A stretch of DNA of 30,388 nucleotides from a virus. The stretch lies in the IMG/VR virus record IMGVR_UViG_3300030118_003601, positions 1 to 30,388 of that record. One strand, given 5' to 3'. Of the stretch, positions 11,827-21,056 are shown piece after piece. The stretch's first letter is position 1; every line of letters starts with the position of its first letter. A model generated the notes under the pieces. That model was not told the origin of the DNA, searched no databases, and worked only from the letters and a program-made list of their open reading frames with translations. The translations under genes were made by a program, and so were the position numbers.

Positions 11827-13464
11827 TCATTGGCGTGGATTCATCTCAAAAGCCAACTCCCATCTCCATCGAGTGTCGATCCACCGTTTGGAGACGATGA
11901 TCATTTTGTGATTTGTGAGATATATATTTGGAGCGGTCACATCCAACACGTCTCCAACTTGAAGCCATCCCAACTCCATATCCACATCCACCTCAATCGT
12001 GTTAATTGGGAGACATTTTGATCTCACCATATCCATCGCTATTTTGATAGCCGTGTCACGGTCATAGATATAATCACTGTCAATGGCCATGGGTTTGACT
12101 CCATAACGGTTGACGGATGTTATGGCGTAATCACTGACAACATCATACTCCTCGGATTTTATGTTGGTCACTCTCACCATAGATGTGTATTCCTGATCAT
12201 ATCCACGTTTAGCCCATCGGAGTGTCAACCGGTTGACCAACTGTGATGTCGCTCGTGTGGTGTTGATGGGTGAGACTTGAGTCACGTTGGAGTCATCGTC
12301 AATGATGATGGACGCCATGGATGTAACGTGGGTAAGTGCCCACATTTGTATCAAAACCGGTCTCAATCCTTTTGGACCCATACGGACCGTGATTGGTAAA
12401 AATGGAAGGATGTTACCATTGAGCCAACTCCACGCCGTGATTTTTGGGTCATTGATATATCCCTCAAAATTATATTGATTGAGAATGGGTGAGAGATTGG
12501 CCCACGCTCCGTCATCAATCAATTGTCCACTCCTCTGGAGAGCCCAACGACATATATCACCAGCGCCTCGCAGATCACCCGATCCAAATGGATTGACCAA
12601 TCCACCACCTCCGGTCATGTACACCCACCACTCACGTGACTCACCATTGACAGTGGAACCGGGGATCGCCACATCATCACTCGTGTCCAACTCTATATAT
12701 CCATATATATTCCCACGACCATCATCATCAAATTGGATGGTCTTGGTATCAATATCAAATTTGTCATCTTGAATGACTACACTCGTGGCCGTGATTGGAT
12801 GACCGGCCACCATGAATCGAGCGTCATTTGAGACGTCATATGTGTGAACACAATATGAAGGAAGAGCGTGGATATTTTTGGTGGTCCCCTCGGTGGTTCG
12901 AATCGCTCCACCAGCCGATCCCAAAATGATTGGATATGGCTTACCATCAGCGGTGTCGATGTGTCTGTTTGGGAATCGTGTATCAATGTATTTGTTGGAG
13001 TCCATCAACAGTCGATTGGAGTCAAACGGTTGAGCCTCAATGGATATGGATACAAATTGGAAAAACTGATTTGGATCACCAATTTGAGGCTCTTGGATTT
13101 GTCCACGGTATAAAATGACACGGTCCTCAAATGTCTGTTGAGCCACATCATATCTCATGAGGACATAAAAAAACTCGGCGTCCAATCCTTCCATTGTGTC
13201 ACCTTGACTCCACCTCTCCAACAAATCCACATCATCCATGATGAGACCCATGGACACAATATTGGCCTCCACATTAATGGACGTCAAATCCGCACTCTCC
13301 ACAAAATCAAACTCCACAATAGATGGAAGATAGTGGAGTGGACCACCATTGGATGCGAGCGTGATGTCATGTGTGGCGTAACGGTGAACACGTCCACCCC
13401 ACTCAAACTCCACACAAAACACCGGAGTGGATCCCATCAACTGATTGGAAGTAAAACCCAACAT
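11827..13464 (-). CDS. Tail tip/hub protein
   Basis: A 545-residue virion protein. The N-terminus (CVEFEWGGRVHRYAT) is followed by a beta-rich part containing GKPYPIILGSAGGAI, a phrase I associate with phage tail hub proteins. The C-terminal part includes KIAMDMVRSKCLPINTIEVD and WLQVGDVLDVTAPN, resembling tip proteins that enclose the distal tail end. It follows the tape measure and the large fibre-like gene, which is where hub and tip proteins are encoded in siphophages. AGGTGAGAT precedes the ATG, which abuts the previous stop. A subtype (Dit, Tal or gpJ-like) cannot be given. Confidence 0.65.
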   Translation of the reverse strand: MLGFTSNQLMGSTPVFCVEFEWGGRVHRYATHDITLASNGGPLHYLPSIVEFDFVESADLTSINVEANIVSMGLIMDDVDLLERWSQGDTMEGLDAEFFYVLMRYDVAQQTFEDRVILYRGQIQEPQIGDPNQFFQFVSISIEAQPFDSNRLLMDSNKYIDTRFPNRHIDTADGKPYPIILGSAGGAIRTTEGTTKNIHALPSYCVHTYDVSNDARFMVAGHPITATSVVIQDDKFDIDTKTIQFDDDGRGNIYGYIELDTSDDVAIPGSTVNGESREWWVYMTGGGGLVNPFGSGDLRGAGDICRWALQRSGQLIDDGAWANLSPILNQYNFEGYINDPKITAWSWLNGNILPFLPITVRMGPKGLRPVLIQMWALTHVTSMASIIIDDDSNVTQVSPINTTRATSQLVNRLTLRWAKRGYDQEYTSMVRVTNIKSEEYDVVSDYAITSVNRYGVKPMAIDSDYIYDRDTAIKIAMDMVRSKCLPINTIEVDVDMELGWLQVGDVLDVTAPNIYLTNHKMIIVSKRWIDTRWRWELAFEMNPRQ

Positions 13465-16400
13465 TTATCTCACCTCTCTCAACAAAACCGTGGAGACTCG
13501 AAAAACTTCGCCACGATCTCCATCCAATAACTCATCTCCAATCACGTGGTCAATCTGGATCTCTGTCCCAATGGTGGAGAGGATTTGATTGTGGTATCTG
13601 TTCAACACAATCTCAGTGGAAGGACCAACGGCGATGTGTGGGAGATATACGATGGCATTTTTTGAGGATTTGACATATTGGATGAGACCCATCATGGCCG
13701 TGGGAGCGCTACCATTGGCGGCGATTGGTTCACCGGTGTATAGTTCATAATGATTGGGATTGGCTTGGTTGGCATTGAGCGCGCTCGTGTCAACACCATC
13801 CGTCCACGCTATTCTCACCACACGTCCATCATCTCCACGGCTCCTGGTGTAGACGGTTCCATTTGGCGCCGTATTCTCTACCACGTTTGACTCAATCTGG
13901 ATGGTCCGTCCACGTCCATATTGTGGACCGGTGATCATTAATGGCCCGGCCACCATCGTCCCAATCTCAAAATAACCCTCGGCGGTCTTTTGGCTGGTGA
14001 TGTTGATACGGAATCCACTAAACTCATTTTTATTAACTAATACCGTGATACTGGATGGGATCAATGTCATGGTCCCACTCGTGGGATCCGTCGCCTTGAC
14101 TCCTTCAATGGTGAGATATGTCTTTTTGGATGATGTATTGGCCAAAACACCATCACCATTCGATTTGATTCGACGTTGGACAACATTCCCGACTCCATCA
14201 TCCAACAAAACGGACCATCCATGACACTCATTAAAGTGGAGATATGGTCCATTGGCTTGAGTGGAGTGGATAGCCGCTCCAACACGTCCAAAAGCAATCG
14301 CACCACCAACAGTATTGGAGACCGTGGCCGCTGTGGACCATGACGTCCCATTGTGAGTCTCAATCAAAAACTCCTTGAAGTTGACACCAGTCAAATGGAC
14401 TCCAATCGCTTGAGACTCGGTATGGGTGACGGCGGTCCCCTTGAGAGTCGTGTCCAAATACCATGCCACTGTTGAGTTGGCGACGGCGGTGGTGTCAGCA
14501 TTGGCGACGGCGTCCGATCTCCACCCCACCTTTGGAGATGGTGAGACGGTGTGGAGAGTCCGTTGGATTGGTGATCCAAATTGTGGCGTCAATGTGTATT
14601 CGTCACCCTCGCGAGCCGGTCCATCCAATGTGGAGATGGTCAATCCATCACGGATTTGGGTGTCAAATCCTCGAGGTGAGTATTGTTTTGAGTTGACATC
14701 ACCATCAATCCACCCGTCTCCCACAGTCGCTCCCAATCCGTATGAGAAAAAGTGATAATCGGCGGTCCTATCCGCTCCACCGGCGGTGGGACATCCCCAA
14801 TATATTTCTTGAGTTGTGTTTGGATCGGTGGTCAAAGTACCCGTGATTTTTTGGTATTGGCGAGGACTCCTAGCATCTCCAAAATACACGTGGACATCCC
14901 CAGTGGAGTTATCCAAATGACAAAGGATTTGGACCCCATTTGTGAGAGTTAACCCGGTTGCACTTCCAACGGGTGTCCCATAGCCGGCGTGAACATCATA
15001 AACATGGATTCGATTGGAACCCACCACAATCTCCAAATGATATGTGGCGGTGGATGATTGGGTTTGAATTTGGACTCCAATCGCCGTCCCACGTGTGGTG
15101 GATCCACCTGTTACATTTGTTATTTTTGTGTGGAGTGTCACTCCATTTGTTTTGTCTGAGACCCCTTGAGAATAATAAATAACATCACTCCCAGCGGCGT
15201 TGAGTGTGATGTGATCACCACCCAAAATATCCGTGGCCCCACCCGTCACATTTTGTGTCCATAGACTATTTTGTTGAGGCTCGTCAAATGGTGCCCACGT
15301 ATTGAGATCATAACCCCATTGACTATCTATGGGATACGGTTGGAGACGTCCATATTGTTGAGTTGACCATCCACCCAATGTGATGATATGGAGACCATCC
15401 GCCACACTATTGGTCCCTATGTTCTCCCAGTTACAAAACAAAAGTATCTCACCCTGGCCGGCCACCGCTTTGATGTTTTGACATCCTCCACCATTGTGGG
15501 TGGGTGTCTCAAACTCAATGACTCGACTATTGGCAAACGTCCCCGTCGTATCGCCGTATTGATACCATTTTTTTGCATAATCTTCTACACTTACACCAGC
15601 CAAATCCGAGTATCCACCGTGAATGATGGTTTTGGAGAGTTTGTTGATGTAAATATATAATCTTCCATCCGTATCCAATGCCAATGTCCAATCACCACCA
15701 GTCAACCGGTTGGATGTTCCCGTGGCAAATGATCCGGATATGGAGTCTGCTGAGATAAGTCCCAGTTGATCAAATACACTGTCAAAAGCGCTGGTCAATC
15801 GTGTAAACTCAATCGAATCCGTGGAGGAGATATATCCAATGATCAAAACTCCATTATATTCCACTATTTGTGGGAGATAGAAGTGTGATCCATCTCCACT
15901 CTCACTCTCATCAATAAACTTGAATGTGAGACCACCATTGGTGGATCCATATTGTCTCACACGTGATCCAAAGGTTGGACTCGTGTCGTGGAGGTTGATG
16001 GCCGTAAATAATAAAACTTGATTGGCTGTGGACGCCATGGTGAGCGGTTGAAGTTCAAACCCAGCCGCACCGGCGCCAAATACTCCACTCACATCCACAT
16101 CCTCAGGAAGTGCTCGAGATGATACCAATGTCCACGTCACACCATCATCAATGGATTTGTAGATTTGTACATTTGCCAATTTTTTGATGTCATCAATCAC
16201 CCACACCGCCAAATTAATCGAGCCGTTTGGAAGTTCCATAACCGTTGGATATCTTTTATTGGATAAAAGTGTGGAGGAGTCCACCGTGTCAACCTGTACA
16301 CTCGATGAGGTACCGTCCACGCCAATCCTATACACTCTTGTATTGTTTTCTGTAACTGTGGTATGTTCCACAGACACCAACACGGTCCCCGTGGAGAGAC

Positions 16401-16749
16401 GGAGTGCGTGACGTGGGATGTATTTGTGATTGATGGCCGGTGATTGTTCCATGGTCACGTCCATGACTTTGGCTGGTGTCTCATGACCATAATGGAGAGC
16501 GTCCGTGGAATACTTCCAAACAAAACCAGCGCCGTCCTGAATGTGACCGGGTTGATGTGTTTTGATCTCAATGTCTTGAGTTTGGACACCTTTGGACGTC
16601 ACCACCAATGGGGAGTCGTTGTTTGATATTGGAATCCCAGCCAATGACCCATTTTGAGTCAATGTGGACTCATCACTCCAAAAATGATCCGGTGTGAGTT
16701 TAAATGGAATCAAAAATCCTCGGATGTTGTCCGGTGTTATATTTGACAT
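13465..16749 (-). CDS. Receptor-binding/tail fibre-like protein with sialidase-type propeller
   Basis: The largest gene, 1094 residues. The first 450 residues look like a sialidase-type beta propeller: RHALRLSTGTVLVSVEHT near 113, and two Asp boxes, SIDDGVTW (199-206) and STNGGLTF (269-276). Around 480-640 is a jelly-roll or LamG-like region (AIGVQIQTQSSTATYHLEI, GDVHVYFGDA). The rest is beta-rich fibre-type sequence. Catalytic sialidase residues cannot be confirmed, so binding or cleavage of host glycans is inference. Start ATG 16749 overlaps the tape measure stop as TGATG, preferred to the TTG at 16752. Confidence 0.75.
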   Translation of the reverse strand: MSNITPDNIRGFLIPFKLTPDHFWSDESTLTQNGSLAGIPISNNDSPLVVTSKGVQTQDIEIKTHQPGHIQDGAGFVWKYSTDALHYGHETPAKVMDVTMEQSPAINHKYIPRHALRLSTGTVLVSVEHTTVTENNTRVYRIGVDGTSSSVQVDTVDSSTLLSNKRYPTVMELPNGSINLAVWVIDDIKKLANVQIYKSIDDGVTWTLVSSRALPEDVDVSGVFGAGAAGFELQPLTMASTANQVLLFTAINLHDTSPTFGSRVRQYGSTNGGLTFKFIDESESGDGSHFYLPQIVEYNGVLIIGYISSTDSIEFTRLTSAFDSVFDQLGLISADSISGSFATGTSNRLTGGDWTLALDTDGRLYIYINKLSKTIIHGGYSDLAGVSVEDYAKKWYQYGDTTGTFANSRVIEFETPTHNGGGCQNIKAVAGQGEILLFCNWENIGTNSVADGLHIITLGGWSTQQYGRLQPYPIDSQWGYDLNTWAPFDEPQQNSLWTQNVTGGATDILGGDHITLNAAGSDVIYYSQGVSDKTNGVTLHTKITNVTGGSTTRGTAIGVQIQTQSSTATYHLEIVVGSNRIHVYDVHAGYGTPVGSATGLTLTNGVQILCHLDNSTGDVHVYFGDARSPRQYQKITGTLTTDPNTTQEIYWGCPTAGGADRTADYHFFSYGLGATVGDGWIDGDVNSKQYSPRGFDTQIRDGLTISTLDGPAREGDEYTLTPQFGSPIQRTLHTVSPSPKVGWRSDAVANADTTAVANSTVAWYLDTTLKGTAVTHTESQAIGVHLTGVNFKEFLIETHNGTSWSTAATVSNTVGGAIAFGRVGAAIHSTQANGPYLHFNECHGWSVLLDDGVGNVVQRRIKSNGDGVLANTSSKKTYLTIEGVKATDPTSGTMTLIPSSITVLVNKNEFSGFRINITSQKTAEGYFEIGTMVAGPLMITGPQYGRGRTIQIESNVVENTAPNGTVYTRSRGDDGRVVRIAWTDGVDTSALNANQANPNHYELYTGEPIAANGSAPTAMMGLIQYVKSSKNAIVYLPHIAVGPSTEIVLNRYHNQILSTIGTEIQIDHVIGDELLDGDRGEVFRVSTVLLREVR

Positions 16750-18992
16750 CAATAGCCTCCACTTCCAACACGTTGACTCATCCGTTGTGTCATCGCTCGG
16801 TTGTATCTGTCAATGTGTTTAAAAGGTTGTATTATCACGACGGTCTCACCAACACCACCACCATTTTGGAGCGCTTGGACGCCTCTCTCTCCACCCAATC
16901 GATCCACGGTGGCTCGATCCAAAACGGCCTCTCCTCGAAGGAGATTAGCGTTGACCACATCTGGACCACCATCGGATTGACCTACCATACCACCCACGTC
17001 GAATTTGGGTGGCTGTTGTGCGGCGATACTTGCGGTTTGTGCTCCGGCTATGGCTGTCAATGTGGCGATACGTACACCACGAGCCACCGGTGGAAGAACC
17101 AACGCCTGAGCGATACCGGCCGCCAATTTAAAAGCAATCTCGGCCATGGTGGCGGCTTTGTTCCGTTTAAACTCTCTCATCTTCATCTCTTTTTGTTGGT
17201 CTTGGAATCCCTTCTCGATGGACGCTTTTGTGGTGGCGGCCTCATTGGCGCTGATCTCACCTCGTTTGTATAACTCGTCAATCGCTTTGGTCTCCTCATC
17301 AACTTGGGATTTGATTTGGTCAAGTTGGCTTTGATTGATGTCTGAGAAGGCTTGGGAGATGGCTCCAAAAGCCTCAAAGATTTGTCCACCCATAGACTCG
17401 ATCATGGATATTTTTTCCATGTATTTATCAATGATCATTTGTTGGGTTTGTAGTTCCAAATCCTTCTCATCTTCAATTTGATCGAGTCGCTTTTGATATG
17501 CTTTGTCTCTCAAATCGGTCATCTCTTTGATCTCGGCTCGCCTGTTTTCCGCTCCCAAATCCTCCAAAATGTTGATCTCATCCACCAATTGATTGAGTCG
17601 CTCTTGTTCTTCAACTGATAACTCACGGGTGGCGGCTTGATCCAATAAGACTCCCATTTGAAAATCTAATTCTTTTGTTTGATTTCGTATCTCATTCCCT
17701 AGTTGATGGACTTCTCGGCGCTGTTTTTCATATTCTGGAGTCAATCGCTCGGACACTTTCAATGTCAAATCATCAATGACATCCACCGAGTCATTAAATT
17801 GGATGTTTAGTTGTTTGTTGAGTTCCATGAGTGCTTTTGTGGCGGCTCCCATTTTATTGATGTTCTTTTGTGCTCGGTCGGCGCCGTCTGCGGTTTTGGA
17901 CATTGTTTGTGGACCCAATGACGATGATGACAACTCATTGAATCGATCCAACTCCTCATTGGCAATGACAAATACATTGGAGAGATTGTCAACGGCGGTG
18001 TGAGTCTCACGTTGGAGATCACCCAACACCACACGAGCCGTGTCCACATCTCCACTCATGGACATCGTGGCCACGTTTATCAACCCAATCACATTCTCAA
18101 AACCCTGAGAGATTCCACCCAATACCGTTGAGAATACGGATCCCATAAAAACAACGGCTTTGGAAGCACCTTGGACGGCCATGTTGACACTGTTGGGACC
18201 TGCGATGGATCCAATGACGTTTTGGAGAGTACCCATGGAGACGGTCCCAAACTCGGCCATAACCCTTTGAAATTGGGCCATGGAGTTGATCCCATCCTCA
18301 TTGATAGCAACACCAAACTCACTCGCCAACGCTGTCATGGATTCGAGGTTGTCAAGTGCTCCGGATTGGATGAGCGCCGGTCCACTTTGACGGCCAAATA
18401 ACTCCATCGCCATAGCGTTCCTTTGGGTTTGATTTTCCATGGTTCCCAACGCTCTCACGGTCTCATTAAACACCGTGTCAGCGTCTCTCAACTCACCATT
18501 TGAATCCTTGACACTGACACCCAGTTGATTAAACGTCTCCTCCAGATTTTTGGAACCGCTAGCCGCTTGATCCATTGACCCTTGAAACTTTATCAACCCT
18601 CCTTCAAGATTACCAAAAGCCAATCCGGATCCCTCGGCGGCCAATCTCAAACCAGCCAAAGTATCCACAGCGATTCCCGTTTTGGTCGAAGCGTCTACCA
18701 ACTCATTTGTCAAATCTGCAAATCGTTGAGACAACATGACCACACCACCAGTCACGGCGGCCACACTTGCACCAACCGCCGCCATGGATTTGGCCATTGT
18801 TTTCATCTTTTGAGAGACTGATTTGGACGTTTTTTCCGCGCTGGATTCCATTTTTTTGAAATTTTTGTCCAACTCTCCGGCGGCTTTGGTCGCTTCTTTA
18901 TCCGTTATACCGGGGATTTTCTTTAGTGCTCTCTCCAATTGCTCGGTTGAGGCGCTGTAATTAATCGCTACACTTTTATTGACGTCGGCCAT
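16749..18992 (-). CDS. Tail tape measure protein
   Basis: A 747-residue, largely helical protein that sets tail length and is threaded through the tail tube. The start shows the tape measure pattern: an N-terminal alpha/beta piece, a long charged helical stretch (ATKAAGELDKNFKKMESS), a hydrophobic segment (MAAVGASVAAVTGGVVML) and glycine-rich hinges. A coiled coil follows at about 450-560, and a second hydrophobic segment includes AEIAFKLAAGIAQALVL. By the usual 0.15 nm per residue rule the tail would be about 110 nm long. ATG 18992 with GGAGAG upstream is preferred to the TTG at 19004. Confidence 0.9.
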   Translation of the reverse strand: MADVNKSVAINYSASTEQLERALKKIPGITDKEATKAAGELDKNFKKMESSAEKTSKSVSQKMKTMAKSMAAVGASVAAVTGGVVMLSQRFADLTNELVDASTKTGIAVDTLAGLRLAAEGSGLAFGNLEGGLIKFQGSMDQAASGSKNLEETFNQLGVSVKDSNGELRDADTVFNETVRALGTMENQTQRNAMAMELFGRQSGPALIQSGALDNLESMTALASEFGVAINEDGINSMAQFQRVMAEFGTVSMGTLQNVIGSIAGPNSVNMAVQGASKAVVFMGSVFSTVLGGISQGFENVIGLINVATMSMSGDVDTARVVLGDLQRETHTAVDNLSNVFVIANEELDRFNELSSSSLGPQTMSKTADGADRAQKNINKMGAATKALMELNKQLNIQFNDSVDVIDDLTLKVSERLTPEYEKQRREVHQLGNEIRNQTKELDFQMGVLLDQAATRELSVEEQERLNQLVDEINILEDLGAENRRAEIKEMTDLRDKAYQKRLDQIEDEKDLELQTQQMIIDKYMEKISMIESMGGQIFEAFGAISQAFSDINQSQLDQIKSQVDEETKAIDELYKRGEISANEAATTKASIEKGFQDQQKEMKMREFKRNKAATMAEIAFKLAAGIAQALVLPPVARGVRIATLTAIAGAQTASIAAQQPPKFDVGGMVGQSDGGPDVVNANLLRGEAVLDRATVDRLGGERGVQALQNGGGVGETVVIIQPFKHIDRYNRAMTQRMSQRVGSGGY

Positions 18993-19092
18993 ATCTCTCT
19001 CCAATGATGACGACTAGGAGCGCCATGATGATCAATACACCATACCCAAAACATTTGACACGTGCTGTCATGTTTTTGACAAACTCTCTCAT
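18976..19092 (-). CDS. 38-residue single-span membrane protein between tail genes
   Basis: A short ORF, MREFVKNMTARVKCFGYG, then a hydrophobic span (VLIIMALLVVII) and GERYGRRQ. Its ATG overlaps the stop of the 19089 gene as ATGA, and it extends 17 bases into the tape measure gene, whose SD it contains. It fills a space of about 100 bases that would otherwise be non-coding in a tightly packed block. The basic flanks on both sides of a short span are typical of small membrane peptides. The role is unknown; its position before the tape measure is unusual for a lysis gene. Confidence 0.5.
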   Translation of the reverse strand: MREFVKNMTARVKCFGYGVLIIMALLVVIIGERYGRRQ

Positions 19093-19523
19093 ATTTTTCT
19101 CAACCTTTTGACTGTCTCATTGGCGATGGCCTCAACTACCTTTTGAGCACCTCGCCGGGCTGGTGACCATAAAACCACATTGGCCAATCGTCTACCTTGA
19201 CGAATGTTGGTGTTGGAAGTTGGACCCACCTTGATCGCCCACGCATATTCCGCCGTATTCTCTACAAAAGCCTCGATGGTATATGGTGGAATAATACGGA
19301 GTCCGGTTTTGTGTAGTCTTTTGGACCCTTTGGACTCTCCATATTTTGGTTGACGCACCAACCAACGGTCCTCACTTTTTTTGGCGAGTCCTTCGGTGGT
19401 TTGTTCTAACACTTTTACAATGGATGGATCGGCGGCTCGAATCGTGCCCAATATGAGATCACGTTGTGACTCATCAATCTCAATGGTCCCTCTCCCCTTG
19501 CCATATCTCAACACCTTACTCAT
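19089..19523 (-). CDS. HK97 gp10-like tail completion/connector protein
   Basis: A 144-residue protein with features of the HK97 gp10 family: an N-terminal helical part, then TGLRIIPPYTIEAFVENT, AEYAWAIKVGPTS and a C-terminal helix (KVVEAIANETVKRLRKI). The phrase YAxxxExG/YAWAIKVG is typical of that family, which joins tail tube and neck. Such genes usually precede the tail tube gene; here it follows the chaperones, an unusual order. GGAG lies upstream of the ATG, and it overlaps the chaperone frame by eight bases. Confidence 0.55.
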   Translation of the reverse strand: MSKVLRYGKGRGTIEIDESQRDLILGTIRAADPSIVKVLEQTTEGLAKKSEDRWLVRQPKYGESKGSKRLHKTGLRIIPPYTIEAFVENTAEYAWAIKVGPTSNTNIRQGRRLANVVLWSPARRGAQKVVEAIANETVKRLRKI

Positions 19524-19794
19524 TTGATCTCCATTGTTTTATTTTGTGCTTTTGAGCCTCTACTTTTTTCCGCTTGGATTCCTGTGGAGACTCATTGACC
19601 ATCATAAAATCAACATAGAGACGAGATTGGAGATCTTTGTCCAATGATTGGAACCAATATGGCTCTCGATTCCAAAAACGTGAGATTGCGTATCCTGTTC
19701 GCTCTATGGCCCCACTGGTGGTGGTTCGGTAAAATTTTCGGTTTCTTGGACCTCTTGTGATGATGGAAGTGATTTGGCCATCTCTCCAATGCAC
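19516..19794 (-). CDS. Tail assembly chaperone, frameshift-expressed T part
   Basis: The downstream frame of a G/GT-type chaperone pair, lying in the -1 frame relative to 19704-20066. Useful sequence begins at the slippery site at 19737-19731 and reads YRTTTSGAIERTGYAIS, YWFQSLDKDLQSRLYVDFM, and ends in a lysine-rich helix. Tail chaperones coat the tape measure while the tube forms. The predicted fusion has 112 residues of the first frame plus 71 of the second, 183 in all. The 5' part of this frame, before 19737, probably is not translated on its own; there is no good SD at 19794. Confidence 0.8.
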   Translation of the reverse strand: MHWRDGQITSIITRGPRNRKFYRTTTSGAIERTGYAISRFWNREPYWFQSLDKDLQSRLYVDFMMVNESPQESKRKKVEAQKHKIKQWRSNE

Positions 19795-20066
19795 ACCATC
19801 CCAATCTCCAAAATCTCATTGACTGGGACACCAGCGCCCAAAAGCGTATCCAGACACGTGGATCCATATTTGTGGACGTCCACGAGGTGTCTCACCTTTG
19901 GGAGACGATAGTCATTGAGACAAATACAAAGCGCCATCGCACAAACTCGACCCATCGCCGCTCTCGTTTGATCGTCGCTCCACATCGAGACGATGTCAAA
20001 ACATGTGGAGAGAGGAGGTTTGATCACTTCCACCTCTCCAAATGTTGTCAGTGTTACTTTTTCCAT
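19704..20066 (-). CDS. Tail assembly chaperone, G-type protein
   Basis: A 120-residue helical protein placed between the tail tube gene and the tape measure gene, where lambda G-like chaperones lie. It starts MEKVTLTTFGEVEVIKPPLS and has a helical core (AAMGRVCAMALCICLNDYRL). Its final codons contain the slippery heptamer A AAT TTT, which allows a share of ribosomes to enter the -1 frame and make the longer G-T fusion. AAAGGGA lies upstream of the ATG. Unframeshifted product ends in ENFTEPPPVGP. Confidence 0.82.
   Translation of the reverse strand: MEKVTLTTFGEVEVIKPPLSTCFDIVSMWSDDQTRAAMGRVCAMALCICLNDYRLPKVRHLVDVHKYGSTCLDTLLGAGVPVNEILEIGMVCIGEMAKSLPSSQEVQETENFTEPPPVGP
19731..19737 (-). other. 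Programmed -1 frameshift site A AAT TTT
   Basis: On the minus strand, the zero-frame codons GAA AAT TTT (19739-19731) form the heptamer A AAT TTT, which fits X XXY YYZ. After slipping back one base the tRNAs read AAA and TTT. The downstream frame then stays open for 71 codons with tail chaperone-like sequence. The G frame itself ends 27 bases further on. A structural stimulator was not checked. Confidence 0.85.
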
Positions 20067-20092
20067 GAGTTTTCCCTTTGTTACTCGGTTGG

Positions 20093-20590
20093 TTATGCTT
20101 GGACGTAAGCGACTCCACCATATACCTCGCCCGTCACCTCGATGGTGTTACCATCTGCGCTCTCACTTAAGTTAGACACTTCGAGATATACTTTTGAGTA
20201 TGTGGCGGTGTATGTTTTACCGGAGCCCAATGTTTGAGTGTCAACCTCAAATACAACAGTTTGGAGAAACTGTTCAAATCCATCGCCACCGGTTGAGGTG
20301 AGAGGAGCACCACCATGGAATCCGCGATTGTATAAACGATCCATAAGATTGTCCGCTGTGGTGTCTGTCAATGATCTCATGTGTACCGAGAAAGAGATGT
20401 TTATCACAGGATCGTCGCCCTTTCTGAGACCCACAATGGCTCCACGATCTCGGACCACCACTCGATCCGCACCCGGCTCGGCGCTAGCGAAGTCACCTAC
20501 TTCAAATGATACTTCATAACTAGACGCTGCACCGTCCGTAATCGTGATTTTCCCGTCTCGACGGGTTGTTACTACTGTACTATCGGCCAT
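20093..20590 (-). CDS. Major tail tube protein
   Basis: A 165-residue beta-rich protein, the size of siphophage tail tube subunits. The fold signal includes GKITITDGAASSYEVSFE, DPVINISFSVHMRSLTD and YTATYSKVYLEVSNLSES, ending in TIEVTGEVYGGVAYVQA. It lies after the terminator-type gene and before the chaperone pair, the canonical position. The ribosome site AAAGGAGGT, six bases before the ATG, is a full match to the anti-SD and the strongest in the window, as suits the most abundant tail protein. Confidence 0.85.
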   Translation of the reverse strand: MADSTVVTTRRDGKITITDGAASSYEVSFEVGDFASAEPGADRVVVRDRGAIVGLRKGDDPVINISFSVHMRSLTDTTADNLMDRLYNRGFHGGAPLTSTGGDGFEQFLQTVVFEVDTQTLGSGKTYTATYSKVYLEVSNLSESADGNTIEVTGEVYGGVAYVQA

Positions 20591-20615
20591 GATGACCTCC
20601 TTTATGTGTTTTGTG

Positions 20616-21056
20616 TTAAGTTAGATATAAATAGTGTAGCACTTCAAAAGCCAATGTGATGGACATCCACTCGCCAGAATCACTCAACTCATTGTCCATC
20701 CCACCAAAGCGGATTTGGATCTCATCGTGGAGCGGTGTGGACCGTTTTGTGATGGCATTGATAACCGTTTGAGCACTGTCCAAACCGTCATCAAAACTCT
20801 CAATTTGGTCCTTTGGTCGTATCCGATAGGCATAACGAACCAACACCTCGGTGGAGGTCATGACACCCACTCCACGACGTTGACGATCATCGTCACGACT
20901 GGACACCGACCGGATCCCCACCATGAATCTCTTGTGAGCGACCGTATTGGGTGAGCGTCCATATCCATCGAATGGATTACGACTCTCATCAAATCCGCTC
21001 AAACTGTCAATCATCGTGGCGAATCGTTGACGTATTGTGGCAAGTGATACGACCAT
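20616..21056 (-). CDS. Tail terminator-like protein
   Basis: A 146-residue protein with a helical N-terminus (LATIRQRFATMIDSLSGF), then strands and a hairpin (RRGVGVMTSTEVLVRYAYRI) and a C-terminal strand (EWMSITLAFEVLHYLYL). This alternation and the place directly before the tail tube gene fit tail terminator proteins, which stop tube growth and join the tail to the head. Its ATG abuts the previous stop. The assignment comes mainly from position and length. Confidence 0.55.
   Translation of the reverse strand: MVVSLATIRQRFATMIDSLSGFDESRNPFDGYGRSPNTVAHKRFMVGIRSVSSRDDDRQRRGVGVMTSTEVLVRYAYRIRPKDQIESFDDGLDSAQTVINAITKRSTPLHDEIQIRFGGMDNELSDSGEWMSITLAFEVLHYLYLT

Noticed and set aside
11798-11830. 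Ten-residue ORF (MTSNVNVDDH) beginning as ATGA on the tail hub stop and ending before the amidase
   Set aside because: Too short to judge and without its own SD; mentioned only as a possible reinitiation bridge.
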